Source: Methylophilus glucosoxydans (GTDB taxonomy: Bacteria > Pseudomonadota > Gammaproteobacteria > Burkholderiales > Methylophilaceae). Taken from it: DNA of 64,000 bases. The stretch is from the NCBI RefSeq assembly GCF_042676145.1, contig NZ_JBHTJW010000002.1, positions 930,001 through 994,000 on the forward strand, in the 5' to 3' direction. A model generated the notes under the pieces. The model had not been told where the DNA came from. It did no database searches and was given only the letters and a program-made list of their open reading frames with translations. Below, piece after piece: positions 53,060 through 62,258 of this stretch (positions are counted from its first letter, which is position 1; each line of letters starts with the position of its first letter). Position numbers and translations under genes: made by a program.

Positions 53060-53944
53060 TTAGCGCAAAGGCAGAATATCCAGTTCGCCTGCTTTCATAT
53101 CCGGCACTAGCAGATGATGGTCATCCTGGCTAAGCGCGATGTCGGCTGCAGATTGGTAACCTTGTTTGATCAAGGTGACTTTATGTTGTGCATCCACCTT
53201 GAAAATCTTGCCGGATTTCCAGTCGCTGACATAAATCGTACCATTGGCTTGCCTGACCAGGCCATCGCCGCCGCCAAATCCGCGTGCCATCTCTTGCAGT
53301 GATTTGCCTGCCAGATCGTAGCTGTATAGCACCCCAGAGGTAAAGTCGACCAACAGCAGGTGTTCGCCCTTGGCATCGGCCAGCAAACCATTTGGCGCCA
53401 AAATGCGCTCATCGATCTTGCCATCCAGCAGCAGAGTCACCTGGCGTTGCGGGGTCACTTTGTAAACGGCACCACCTTTTCCTGTGCCCAAAATGTCGCC
53501 GCTATCGCTGATATACAGATTGCCATTGGCATCTGCCGCCAGATCGTTGAGGAATTGTGGCGGTTTGGTGAACTCGTTGGCAGATAAAAACACTTCTGCA
53601 ACCGCGCCTGGCTGATTGAGCGCGACGCGCAGTACCCGCGTTTTGTCCGCAATATACAAGTCATTGGCAATGATCACCAGGCCTTTGGGGTCATCCAGCC
53701 CTTGCACCAGGACGGAGGACTGACCATGGTCCAGTACACGGATTTGCCCGTCGCCATCCTGGCCAAAGCCATTGATTTCTGACACATAAATTTTGCCATC
53801 GGCCGCTTGTACGACGGACTCGGGCGTCAGCAGACCTTTGACCGGCTCCAGGGGGTGCGCATGGCTGGCCAGGCTGGTCAGGGTTAGGCTGCTGGCCAAC
53901 AGCCATTGTATCCATGACGGTGTGTTCGAGATGAATGATTGCAT
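53060..53944 (-). CDS. Secreted beta-propeller protein (SMP-30/NHL-like)
   Basis: A 294-residue protein with a signal peptide (LLASSLTLTSLASHA). The mature part is built of propeller blades seen as repeated hydrophobic-D/N-G-x-I/L-Y-V/I-S/A-D units, such as AADGKIYVSEINGFG, DANGNLYISDSGDIL and QANGTIYVSDWKSGKI. This resembles the SMP-30/gluconolactonase and NHL folds. No catalytic residues can be assigned with confidence. It is the last gene of a five-gene leftward operon with flavocytochrome c sulfide dehydrogenase. Confidence 0.8.
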   Translation of the reverse strand: MQSFISNTPSWIQWLLASSLTLTSLASHAHPLEPVKGLLTPESVVQAADGKIYVSEINGFGQDGDGQIRVLDHGQSSVLVQGLDDPKGLVIIANDLYIADKTRVLRVALNQPGAVAEVFLSANEFTKPPQFLNDLAADANGNLYISDSGDILGTGKGGAVYKVTPQRQVTLLLDGKIDERILAPNGLLADAKGEHLLLVDFTSGVLYSYDLAGKSLQEMARGFGGGDGLVRQANGTIYVSDWKSGKIFKVDAQHKVTLIKQGYQSAADIALSQDDHHLLVPDMKAGELDILPLR

Positions 53945-53953
53945 ATTTTCTTT

Positions 53954-54538
53954 CTAGAACAGCGCCTTAGGTTGTGACAGCGTATCAATGCTGTTGCACA
54001 AGGCTTGGTAGGTTTGAACGGGCGCGGCTACGACAGAGGGCTCATAAGCCGGGTTTTGCTGGATTTTCTGGATCACTTGCTCAAATGCCTGCTGGTAGGA
54101 CTGTCGGGCAAAATTCTCTACATTGTAGGTCAGCCAGCCACGCGACTGGCCTTCGCCTTTCACCGTCATCAGTGGTTTGCCTAGCGCGCTATCCGCAGCC
54201 GGGGTGTTATAAACTCTGGCCGTAATCTCGCTATAAAACACCCCAGTTTGCGGGTTGTAAAACATATTCGGTTCGATCACGACCAATGCCTGGCCTTGTG
54301 CTTCGGCTTGGCAGCTGGATGTGGTGTAATGTTGTGCCTGAAAGCTGTTCAAGCCAACCGACTCTGCAATTTCAGCGCGATTGTGCCAGTAAACTAAATA
54401 GGGGTTGAGCAAACGCACCGGATGCTGGTAAAAAGACTCTGGCACCTGAATGACCAATGAAGGCTGGGCACCTGCCTGGGTAACAGGCGTCAAAGCCAGG
54501 CACAGGGCGCCGCTTAAGTACGTTAAAAGACGTTTCAT
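53954..54538 (-). CDS. Exported protein of unknown function in the fcc operon
   Basis: A 194-residue protein with ATG 54538 after GAGGAG. It has a signal peptide (LSGALCLALTPVTQAGA). The mature chain has three Cys residues (two possible disulfide partners in SSCQAE and ALCNSIDT), the motif VVIEPNMFYNPQTGVFYSEI and a helical C-terminal part. I do not recognise the family. It lies between two beta-propeller genes, 58 bp after the first and 9 bp before the second, and is clearly part of the operon. Probably periplasmic. Confidence 0.7.
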   Translation of the reverse strand: MKRLLTYLSGALCLALTPVTQAGAQPSLVIQVPESFYQHPVRLLNPYLVYWHNRAEIAESVGLNSFQAQHYTTSSCQAEAQGQALVVIEPNMFYNPQTGVFYSEITARVYNTPAADSALGKPLMTVKGEGQSRGWLTYNVENFARQSYQQAFEQVIQKIQQNPAYEPSVVAAPVQTYQALCNSIDTLSQPKALF

Positions 54539-54596
54539 TTCAATCTCCTCAAACAATTCACCCAGACCAGAACGGGTCTGTGGCATAAATCTTTTA

Positions 54597-55808
54597 TTAC
54601 AGCGTTTTCTCACGGATACGGTAAATCCAGCCGGTCAGGTCATCACTCACATAGAGCCAGCCATCCGTGCCGACGATCACGTCTACCGGTCGGCCCCAGG
54701 CCTGATTGTCTTGTAGCCAACCCTCAATGAATGGGACGGTTGCGACAGGTTGTTGGTTCCTGAATTGTACACGCAGCAAGGCGTAGCCGCTGGGCTGTTT
54801 GCGGTTCCATGAACCGTGCAGCGCGACAATGGCATCCTCACGCATTTCTGCGGGAAGCTGGCTGTGCTGCAAAAAAGTGATGCCTATCGGTGTGCTGTGG
54901 GCGGGGAGTAGCAGGGCGGGCGCCTGCGATTGTTGGCAGGTTCCTGCGGCGCCTGGCATATTTGGGTCTGCAAACAGCTTGCCTGGTTGTGCCGGATCGC
55001 CCCAGCAATAGGGCCAGCCATAGGATTTTCCGCCTTCAATCTGGTTCAAGTGCTCAGGTGGCAGGTCATCATCAACGGCGCCATGAGCCTGGCTGCTGCG
55101 ATTGTCGGCACCATTGTTGGTGGCAAACAGCGCACCTGTTTGTGGATGCCAGGTGAACCCCTGTGTGTTACGCAGTCCCGTCGCCCAGACCGCGCTTTGG
55201 GCATGCCAGCCCAGCGTGACCAGCGTGCCGGCAGGGCGGCCATCTGCGGTAAAGCGCAGTAATGTTGCGCGTAGCGGGTTGTCTTCCACACAGACATTAC
55301 AGCTGGAGCCCACGTTGACAAAGACATAGCCATCTGGCGACACCTTGACCGTTTTGAGGGGGTGGCCGCCACTGGGCAAGTGGCGGATAAACGGCTGTGG
55401 CGGCCCCCAATGGCTGTCTTGCCAGGGCAATTTCACCACGCCGGTTTGCTCCGCAACCAGCAGGTCTTTTCCTAGCAGGGTGAGGCCTTGCGGAGCATTG
55501 AGTCCTTGTGCAATCACCTCGGCATGACCCGTTTGGTCTAGCCTCAGAATACGGCCAGTGTCCGCCAGACTCACCAGTAACTGACCTTGCGGATCCAGCG
55601 CCAGCATGCGAGGCATGCCCCAGGCGCTCACATCACTAAAGCGCTCAATTTGCAGTCCGGCAGGCGCCTTGAGATTGCGCAGGGCGTCTGTCGCCAGAGG
55701 TTGCGCGGTGGCAGTATGCAAACCGGTTGCCATGCCCAGGCCGATCAGCATCAGGCCAGCCAATAGTGACTGCTGTTCTCTGACAGCACTGAGCACGGCA
55801 GTCATCAT
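54597..55808 (-). CDS. PQQ-dependent sugar/sorbosone dehydrogenase-like propeller protein
   Basis: A 403-residue exported protein of the glucose/sorbosone dehydrogenase (GSDH) family. An N-terminal hydrophobic stretch (SLLAGLMLIGLGMATG) acts as signal or anchor. Family landmarks are GGHPLKTVKVSPDGYVFV, GSSCNVC, GLRNTQGFTWHPQTGALFAT, LNQIEGGKSYGWPYCWG and HGSWNRKQPSGY. The cofactor would be PQQ, bound in the periplasm, but the substrate is unknown. The start overlaps the fccB stop by 4 bp, so electrons might pass to the same cytochrome. Confidence 0.85.
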   Translation of the reverse strand: MMTAVLSAVREQQSLLAGLMLIGLGMATGLHTATAQPLATDALRNLKAPAGLQIERFSDVSAWGMPRMLALDPQGQLLVSLADTGRILRLDQTGHAEVIAQGLNAPQGLTLLGKDLLVAEQTGVVKLPWQDSHWGPPQPFIRHLPSGGHPLKTVKVSPDGYVFVNVGSSCNVCVEDNPLRATLLRFTADGRPAGTLVTLGWHAQSAVWATGLRNTQGFTWHPQTGALFATNNGADNRSSQAHGAVDDDLPPEHLNQIEGGKSYGWPYCWGDPAQPGKLFADPNMPGAAGTCQQSQAPALLLPAHSTPIGITFLQHSQLPAEMREDAIVALHGSWNRKQPSGYALLRVQFRNQQPVATVPFIEGWLQDNQAWGRPVDVIVGTDGWLYVSDDLTGWIYRIREKTL

Positions 55809-57100
55809 GTCAACGTATCTGCCCAGATATTCTGCGCCCAGGCCTGGGCATATTCCCCTTCCTGAACGCTGGCCTTGGCTGAAACGCCGCCGCCCTCTGC
55901 AGACACCATGCTTTTCTTAACAGGGTCATAACGATAAACATTGGCGACATGCATGGCCTGCTGGTCATCGACAAAGCTGTAGCAGGTATTGGCAAACACC
56001 GGCAGTGGATTGGGCGCGTGACCGGTTTGCATGGCGATGATGGCTGCGGCACACACCTTTGCATGTGAGGTCGCCATATGGGCGGATTTGGGCAAGCCAG
56101 CAGAAATACTGTCACCGATAATATGCACGTCCGGTTGCAGCGTAGAGGCATAGGTGACAAAGTCCACCTCACACCAGCGCTGATCCACATTGACCAGCCC
56201 AGCCACTTGCGTAACCTTGCCTGCCAGCTGCGGCGGGATGACATTCAGGACATCGGCCTTGACCGATTCAAAGTCAGTTTTGACTGTTTTGCTCACCGGA
56301 TCCAGCTGCAGAATGGTACTGTTGTTGTGGTATTCAATCAGGTCTTTGTATGCGCCCTGAAAACTCTGCAAAAACAAGCCTTTTTTCGACACGATATCGG
56401 CATTGGCATCCAGAATAACGACTTTGCTACGCGGTTTTTGTTGTTTGAAGTAATGCGCCACCTGGCAAGCGCGCTCATAGGGGCCGGGCGGGCAGCGATA
56501 AGGGCCGGGCGGGATGGTCATCACAAATACGCCGCCATCCGGCATCTGCTCCAGTTGCTGCCGTAATTGCAAAGTTTGCAGGCCAGCTTTCCAGGCATGA
56601 GGGATGTCGGTCACTGGCGTGGTCATGCCGGTGATGCTTGCGTAATTGAAGTCAACGCCGGGGGCCAGAACCAGGCGGTCATAATGCAGATGACCGCGCG
56701 TCAGCTGTACTTGTTTGTTGGTTAGATCAACACTGGTGACCGTGTCTTGTACCCAGTCGATGCCATGCTGTTTGCGTGACAACGCATAGCTAAAACTCAA
56801 GTCGTCCAGTGTGCGGCTGCCGCCCAAGACCAGATTGCTTTGCGGGCAAGAAATGAACTGTGGATTCGGTTCGATCACAGTGACTTTAAGATTGCCCATG
56901 CTCCAGTCGCGTAAATATTTGGCGGCCGTGAGCCCTGCAAAGCCTGCACCAACCACGACGACATGGCCAAGCGGTGGTTTGCTCGCGCGTGCAAACGCAG
57001 GCAGACCATAAAAGGCCAGACCGCCATAGACGATGGAACGTACAAATTGTCTGCGGCCATTGGGCGTCAGGGGGGGGTGTTCAAATGCGGCGGTCATCAC
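55805..57100 (-). CDS. fccB: Flavocytochrome c sulfide dehydrogenase, flavoprotein subunit
   Basis: A 431-residue periplasmic FAD protein that oxidises sulfide to sulfur or polysulfide. A twin-arginine signal is present (NGRRQFVRS, Arg16-Arg17). The FAD motif is VVVVGAGFAGLTAAKYL. The redox-active Cys lies in FISCPQSNLVLGG and its partner in FANTCYSFVDDQQA. PYRCPPGPYERACQVA is a family signature, and the C-terminal FCSD flavin-binding domain is complete. Overlaps with fccA upstream and the GSDH-like gene downstream (4 bp each) show tight coupling. Some homologues act on other thiols, so sulfide is the likely, not proven, substrate. Confidence 0.9.
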   Translation of the reverse strand: MMTAAFEHPPLTPNGRRQFVRSIVYGGLAFYGLPAFARASKPPLGHVVVVGAGFAGLTAAKYLRDWSMGNLKVTVIEPNPQFISCPQSNLVLGGSRTLDDLSFSYALSRKQHGIDWVQDTVTSVDLTNKQVQLTRGHLHYDRLVLAPGVDFNYASITGMTTPVTDIPHAWKAGLQTLQLRQQLEQMPDGGVFVMTIPPGPYRCPPGPYERACQVAHYFKQQKPRSKVVILDANADIVSKKGLFLQSFQGAYKDLIEYHNNSTILQLDPVSKTVKTDFESVKADVLNVIPPQLAGKVTQVAGLVNVDQRWCEVDFVTYASTLQPDVHIIGDSISAGLPKSAHMATSHAKVCAAAIIAMQTGHAPNPLPVFANTCYSFVDDQQAMHVANVYRYDPVKKSMVSAEGGGVSAKASVQEGEYAQAWAQNIWADTLT

Positions 57101-57447
57101 TGTCTCCCCAAAAAAGATTGCTTGGGCAAGGCGGGAGGCGTCTGTCTGGGTTGTTGTGCAAAATAGGCCGCCAAGTCCGCAATCTCTTCTGTTGTGAGTC
57201 CTTTGGCATGATGGTGCATCACCGTCGCGCTGACAGAGCCGTCTTTAAAGCCCTGCATGCGCTGGATAAAATAGGCTTGATTGAGCGCAGCCAGTGTCGC
57301 TGTGCCGCCCAGGCTGTTGCCGGCCGGGCCATGGCAGGCGGCACAAGATGCTGCCAGCGTTCGAATCGCCTGCGGGTCTTGCGCATGCGCGCAGAGGCCG
57401 GCGCAGGCAAGATAAATGAAAAACACACTGCTGAATAATGACTTCAT
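57097..57447 (-). CDS. fccA: Cytochrome c subunit of flavocytochrome c sulfide dehydrogenase
   Basis: A 116-residue exported class I cytochrome c with a signal peptide (SSVFFIYLACAGLCAHA). The haem site is CAACH at residues 35-39, with a distal Met in the VMHHHAKGL to YFAQQP region. Most FccA proteins carry one or two haem domains; this one has one. It is the first gene of the operon and overlaps fccB by 4 bp. It should accept electrons from the flavoprotein and pass them to the terminal oxidase chain. I start at ATG 57447, which begins the signal peptide. Confidence 0.85.
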   Translation of the reverse strand: MKSLFSSVFFIYLACAGLCAHAQDPQAIRTLAASCAACHGPAGNSLGGTATLAALNQAYFIQRMQGFKDGSVSATVMHHHAKGLTTEEIADLAAYFAQQPRQTPPALPKQSFLGRQ

Positions 57448-57572
57448 GCTACCCCCGTCACACATGATGAATTTGAGCTCACATTATTCTGAATGGGCAT
57501 GGTGATGTGAGTGACTGCGGTTACACAGTGGATGCAACGATCACCCATACTGGCACCTGACCCGCAAACAAA

Positions 57573-57602
57573 AAAACGGCCATGAAACTCATGACCGTTT
57601 TT
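57573..57602 (-). terminator. Rho-independent terminator of the small ankyrin gene
   Basis: AAAAACGG and CATGA pair with TCATG and CCGTTTTT around a short loop, with one C-A mismatch. On the minus strand it lies about 28 bp past the ankyrin stop and ends in T residues. Confidence 0.75.
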
Positions 57603-57629
57603 ATCAACACCCCCTCGCCAGTTCGAGGA

Positions 57630-58115
57630 TTAGAAGCATTTTTCTTCCTGGCAGCCATCATCTTTGGTGCCTAACTGGGTCAGTAAATCTACCATTTTCT
57701 GGTTATTTTCTTCTCTGAAGTAACGAATCAACGAAACATCGCCTTTGAGTTTCTTGTTTACATCTGCGCCTGCAGAGGCCAGATATTTCATGGTTTCAGT
57801 ATCGCCAATAAATGCGGCCATATGAAACGCGGTATTGCGGCTGGCCGGATGCACATAGTTCAGATCCGCCCCTTTGGAAACCAGGTATTTCACCACATCC
57901 AGCTTGCCTTTGGATGCGGACATTTGCAGGGGTTCCCAGGCAAAGAACTTCTGGTTGACCAATGAAGGGTCAGCTTCGACAAACTTTTTCACGACTTTGA
58001 TATTGCCACCCGTCAGCGCCTCGGTAAACTCCATATATTCATCATCGGTCAATGCAAACGCTTGCAAGGCAAATGACAGTGAACACAAGGCCAGTAAAAA
58101 CTTAATTGATTTCAT
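57630..58115 (-). CDS. Exported small ankyrin-repeat protein
   Basis: A 161-residue protein with ATG 58115 after GGAGAG. A signal peptide (KFLLALCSLSFALQAFA) is followed by about three to four ankyrin repeats (WEPLQMSASKGKLDVVKYLV, NTAFHMAAFIGDTETMKYLA). The C-terminus DDGCQEEKCF has two Cys, possibly a disulfide. It is the second exported ankyrin protein of the window, far smaller than the one by sucD. Probably a periplasmic protein-binding factor. Confidence 0.85.
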   Translation of the reverse strand: MKSIKFLLALCSLSFALQAFALTDDEYMEFTEALTGGNIKVVKKFVEADPSLVNQKFFAWEPLQMSASKGKLDVVKYLVSKGADLNYVHPASRNTAFHMAAFIGDTETMKYLASAGADVNKKLKGDVSLIRYFREENNQKMVDLLTQLGTKDDGCQEEKCF

Positions 58116-58203
58116 AATCTCTCCAAACACCTGATTTTCATTTTTTAAAAATAACCACTTTTTGGGCCTCGTGAAGTCGCCGGTAAGGGCCGGTCGACTC
58201 CGC

Positions 58204-61200
58204 TTAACCTACAAACTTGCGTGCGTTTCTGAACATGCGCATCCAGGGACCATCTTCCTGCCAGCCATCTGGCCGCCAGGAATGCTGTACCGCTCTAAAC
58301 ACACGTTCAGGATGTGGCATCATGATGCTGAAACGACCATCTTGCGTAGTAAACCCGGTCAAGCCCTGAGGCGAACCATTCGGGTTAAACGGGTAAACTT
58401 CGGTCGCTTGCGCAGCATGGTCCACATAACGCACGGTTGCCAGTTGCTGTTGTAGCACACTTGTGACCGCGCCCGCATCAGTAAATTCCGTAAACCCTTC
58501 GCCATGTGCCACAGCAATCGGCATGCGGCTGCCTGCCATGCCGTCAAAGAAGATAGACGGCGAGGCCAGAATCTCGACCAGGGCAACGCGTGCTTCAAAC
58601 TGTTCGGACTTGTTGCGCACAAAGTGCGGCCAGTGCGCGGCGCCTGGAATAATGCTGTGCAGGTTACTCATCATCTGGCAACCATTACAGACGCCCAGTG
58701 CAAAGGTGTCTGCACGGTTAAAGAAGGCGCTAAATTCATCGCGTGCACGCGCGTTGAACAGGATGGACTTGGCCCAGCCTTCGCCTGCACCAAGTACGTC
58801 CCCATAAGAGAAGCCGCCGCAAGCCACCAAGCCTGCGAAATCCTTGAGTGCCACACGGCCGCTGATGATGTCGCTCATATGCACATCGACGCTGTTAAAA
58901 CCTGCGCGGTCAAACGCAGCCGCCATTTCGGTTTGGCCGTTGACACCTTGCTCACGCAAAATCGCCATGTTGGGGCGTTTGCCGGTGTTGATATACGGTG
59001 CTGCAATATTGTCATTGAGGTCAAAAGTCAGCTGCGCATGCAAGCCGGCATCGTCGGCATTCAGGATGCGGTCATATTCCTGCTGGGCACAGACCGGGTT
59101 ATCACGCAGGCTCTGCATGCGGTAAGTGGTTTCAGACCACATGCGGTGCAGGTCGATGCGTGATGCCTGGTAGCGTGCCTGTTTAAGCGCGATGACAATG
59201 TCCTGGCCGGCAGTGACGTGGCCGATGGCGTGCACACAGTCACCCAACTGCTGTTGCAATTGCTGGACGATGGTTGCCGTATCGCTGGCACGCACTTGCA
59301 GTACTGCCCCCAATTCTTCGTTAAACAGCAGGGCAATGTTGTCGCCAGCCAGGGCGCTGAGGTCAAGATTGAGGCCACAATGACCGGCAAACGCCATTTC
59401 TGCCAGTGTGACAAACAGGCCACCATCTGAGCGGTCATGATAAGCCAGTAGTTTGCCTTCGTGATTCAGTTGCTGGATCGCGGCAAAAAATGCTTTCAGT
59501 TGTGCTGGTTGGTCGACATCGGGCACGCTGTTGCCTAACTGTTGATAGACTTGAGCCAAAGCCGAGCCGCCCATGCGGTTTTTGCCATTGCCCAGGTCGA
59601 TCAGGATCAGCTGACTGTCGCCGAGATCAGTGCGCAGTTGCGGCGTCAGGGTTTTACGCACATCTGGCGTGTTGGCAAAGGCAGAGATTACCAGTGAGAT
59701 GGGGGCTGTGACTGCTTTGTTTTCACCTTGATCTTGCCAGACCGTTTTCATACTCATGGAGTCTTTGCCGACCGGGATGCTGATGCCGAGCGCCGGACAT
59801 AATTCCATGCCCACGGTTTTCACGGTGGCATACAGCGCGGCATCTTCACCGGCATGACCGGCAGGTGCCATCCAGTTAGCGGACAGTTTGAGGTTGCCAA
59901 TGTCACTGATTGCGGCGGCGGCAATGTTGGTGATGGCTTCACCAATGGCCATGCGGCCGGAAGCCGGTGCGTCGATCAGCGCTAAGGGCGCCTTTTCACC
60001 GATGGCAAATGCTTCGCCGATATTGGTTTCAAACCCGGCACAGGTCACCGCCACGTTGCTGACGGGCACTTGCCACGGGCCGACCATTTGGTCGCGGGCG
60101 ATGAGGCCGGTCACGCTACGGTCACCAATGGTAATCAGGAAGGTTTTATCTGCCACACCTGGTAAGCGCAGTACACGTGACACGGCATCATGCAATACCA
60201 CGTTGCCGGTATCAAACGCTGGCAGCGTCTTATTCACGGATTTGACATCACGCAGCATTTTTGGGGGTTTGCCCAGCAGAACAGACAGATCCATATCCAC
60301 CGGCTTGTTGTCAAAATGACGGTCTTCCACCGTCAGATGACGTTCTTCCGTGGTGACGCCGACGACGGCAAACGGACAACGTTCGCGTTCACAAATTGCT
60401 TCAAATAAGGGCAACTGGTCTTGCGTAACGGCGAGAACATAGCGCTCTTGCGCTTCGTTGCTCCACAGTTCGCGCGGACTCATGCCAGGCTCTTCATTAT
60501 GTACATCACGCAACTGGAACACGGCGCCGACTTTGGCATCATTGACCAACTCAGGGAAGGCGTTGGAAATACCACCGGCACCCACGTCGTGTATGCTCAA
60601 AATCGGGTTGTTATCGCCCATTTGCCAGCAACGATCAATCACCTCTTGCGCACGGCGTTGCAACTCCGGGTTGCCGCGTTGCACAGAGTCAAAGTCCAGA
60701 TTTTCCGTGTTGGCGCCAGTATCCATACTAGAGGCCGCGCCGCCGCCAAGGCCAATCAACATGGCCGGGCCGCCCAGCTGAATCAGGGCTGAGCCAGGGG
60801 GAATGCTGTTTTTATGGCTGTGGCTGTCAGAGATATTGCCGACCCCACCCGCCAGCATGATCGGTTTGTGATAGCCACGCATTTCGCGCTTGCCATCGGC
60901 AGTAGGCGTTTCGAGTTCAAAGGTACGGAAGTAACCGGCAATATTGGGGCGGCCAAATTCGTTGTTATAAGCGGCCCCGCCTAAAGGACCGTCTATCATG
61001 ATTTGCAACGGGCTAGCGATACGGCCAGGTTTGCCGTAATTGGTTTCCCAAGGCTGTTTAAAGTCAGGCAGGTTCAAGTTAGAGACCGAGAAGCCGGTCA
61101 AGCCTGCTTTCGGCTTAGAGCCTATGCCGGTGGCACCTTCATCACGGATTTCACCGCCTGCCCCAGTCGCAGCCCCGGCAAAGGGTGAAATGGCAGTGGG

Positions 61201-62115
61201 GTGGTTATGCGTTTCCACCTTCATCAGATAATGCATGTCGTCTTCGACAAACTGGTAGCTGTGATCGGCTGCCGGATAAAAACGCTTGGTTTTCTGGCCT
61301 TGTACAATTGAGCTGTTGTCAGAGTAGGCAACCACGGTGTTGCCAGGATTGAGTTTGTGCGTGTTGCGGATCATGTTGAACAGCGACAGCTCTTGCTGTA
61401 CGCCATCAATCACCCAGTCGGCATTGAAAATCTTGTGGCGACAATGCTCGGAGTTGGCTTGGGCAAACATCATGAGTTCGACATCGGTCGGGTTGCGGCC
61501 CATTTTGCGGTAGTTTTCCAGCAGGTAGTCCACCTCATCTGGCGACAGGGCTAAGCCCATCTCGCTGTTGGCCGCCTCAAGCGCCGCTTTGCCGCCAGCT
61601 AAAATATCCACACTGGATAAAGGTTTAGGATCGGCATGGTGGTAGAGTTTTTCTGCATCCGCCAGCTGGTAGACCACCGTTTCTGTCATGCGGTCCTGGA
61701 TGGCGGTGCGCAAGGCTTGCTTCTCGGCTTCGGTCAAGGCTTGGCCGTTCGCAGTTGTCACGTAATAGGCAATGCCGCGCTCCAGACGCAGCAGATGACC
61801 AAGGCCACAGTTATGTGCAATATCCGTCGCGCGTGAGGCCCAGGGCGAAATCGTGCCTATCCTCGGAATCACCAGCAGCAACTCGCCTGTCGGGGACTCG
61901 ATATCCGTGTGCGGACCGTAAGTCAGAATCTGGCGCAGGGTGTCTTGCTCGCTCACGCTCAAGGCGGACTCGCTAAACGCAAAGTGCACGAATTCGGTGT
62001 AAATATGGGCGATATTCGGTGCGCTGGCTTTGAGGGCGCGATACAGTTTATCGAGACGGAATTGAGAGAGGGCGGCGCTGCCGCGCAGGCTAAGGAATTG
62101 CGCTTGACTAGACAT
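58204..62115 (-). CDS. purL: Phosphoribosylformylglycinamidine synthase
   Basis: A 1303-residue large-type FGAM synthase of de novo purine synthesis. It includes an N-terminal PurS-like domain, the AIR-synthase-like ATP domains (MKVETHNHPTAISPFAGAAT, GIGSKPKAGLTGFSVSNL), and the C-terminal glutaminase (SYGDVLGAGEGWAKSILFN, catalytic Cys in GVCNGCQMM, MPHPERVFR). Single-chain architecture and length are typical of proteobacteria. It is a single gene; the 88-bp gap before the ankyrin gene has no obvious terminator. Confidence 0.97.
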   Translation of the reverse strand: MSSQAQFLSLRGSAALSQFRLDKLYRALKASAPNIAHIYTEFVHFAFSESALSVSEQDTLRQILTYGPHTDIESPTGELLLVIPRIGTISPWASRATDIAHNCGLGHLLRLERGIAYYVTTANGQALTEAEKQALRTAIQDRMTETVVYQLADAEKLYHHADPKPLSSVDILAGGKAALEAANSEMGLALSPDEVDYLLENYRKMGRNPTDVELMMFAQANSEHCRHKIFNADWVIDGVQQELSLFNMIRNTHKLNPGNTVVAYSDNSSIVQGQKTKRFYPAADHSYQFVEDDMHYLMKVETHNHPTAISPFAGAATGAGGEIRDEGATGIGSKPKAGLTGFSVSNLNLPDFKQPWETNYGKPGRIASPLQIMIDGPLGGAAYNNEFGRPNIAGYFRTFELETPTADGKREMRGYHKPIMLAGGVGNISDSHSHKNSIPPGSALIQLGGPAMLIGLGGGAASSMDTGANTENLDFDSVQRGNPELQRRAQEVIDRCWQMGDNNPILSIHDVGAGGISNAFPELVNDAKVGAVFQLRDVHNEEPGMSPRELWSNEAQERYVLAVTQDQLPLFEAICERERCPFAVVGVTTEERHLTVEDRHFDNKPVDMDLSVLLGKPPKMLRDVKSVNKTLPAFDTGNVVLHDAVSRVLRLPGVADKTFLITIGDRSVTGLIARDQMVGPWQVPVSNVAVTCAGFETNIGEAFAIGEKAPLALIDAPASGRMAIGEAITNIAAAAISDIGNLKLSANWMAPAGHAGEDAALYATVKTVGMELCPALGISIPVGKDSMSMKTVWQDQGENKAVTAPISLVISAFANTPDVRKTLTPQLRTDLGDSQLILIDLGNGKNRMGGSALAQVYQQLGNSVPDVDQPAQLKAFFAAIQQLNHEGKLLAYHDRSDGGLFVTLAEMAFAGHCGLNLDLSALAGDNIALLFNEELGAVLQVRASDTATIVQQLQQQLGDCVHAIGHVTAGQDIVIALKQARYQASRIDLHRMWSETTYRMQSLRDNPVCAQQEYDRILNADDAGLHAQLTFDLNDNIAAPYINTGKRPNMAILREQGVNGQTEMAAAFDRAGFNSVDVHMSDIISGRVALKDFAGLVACGGFSYGDVLGAGEGWAKSILFNARARDEFSAFFNRADTFALGVCNGCQMMSNLHSIIPGAAHWPHFVRNKSEQFEARVALVEILASPSIFFDGMAGSRMPIAVAHGEGFTEFTDAGAVTSVLQQQLATVRYVDHAAQATEVYPFNPNGSPQGLTGFTTQDGRFSIMMPHPERVFRAVQHSWRPDGWQEDGPWMRMFRNARKFVG

Positions 62116-62207
62116 GAGGCGGTTGGATTTTTCAATGAAAATTCAAACCGCCATTTTAACAGAAAGCGCGTCTGATATCGAATGCGCCAAAGCGCCTGCC
62201 CAAATAA

Positions 62208-62233
62208 AAACAGCAACCATGCGGTTGCTGTTT
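62208..62233 (-). terminator. Rho-independent terminator of the PepSY gene
   Basis: A perfect 11-bp stem AAACAGCAACC / GGTTGCTGTTT with a 4-base loop is followed on the minus strand by a T tract. It lies 26 bp past the PepSY stop. Confidence 0.88.
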
Positions 62234-62258
62234 GACTGACTGCGGGGACGATAAAAAA

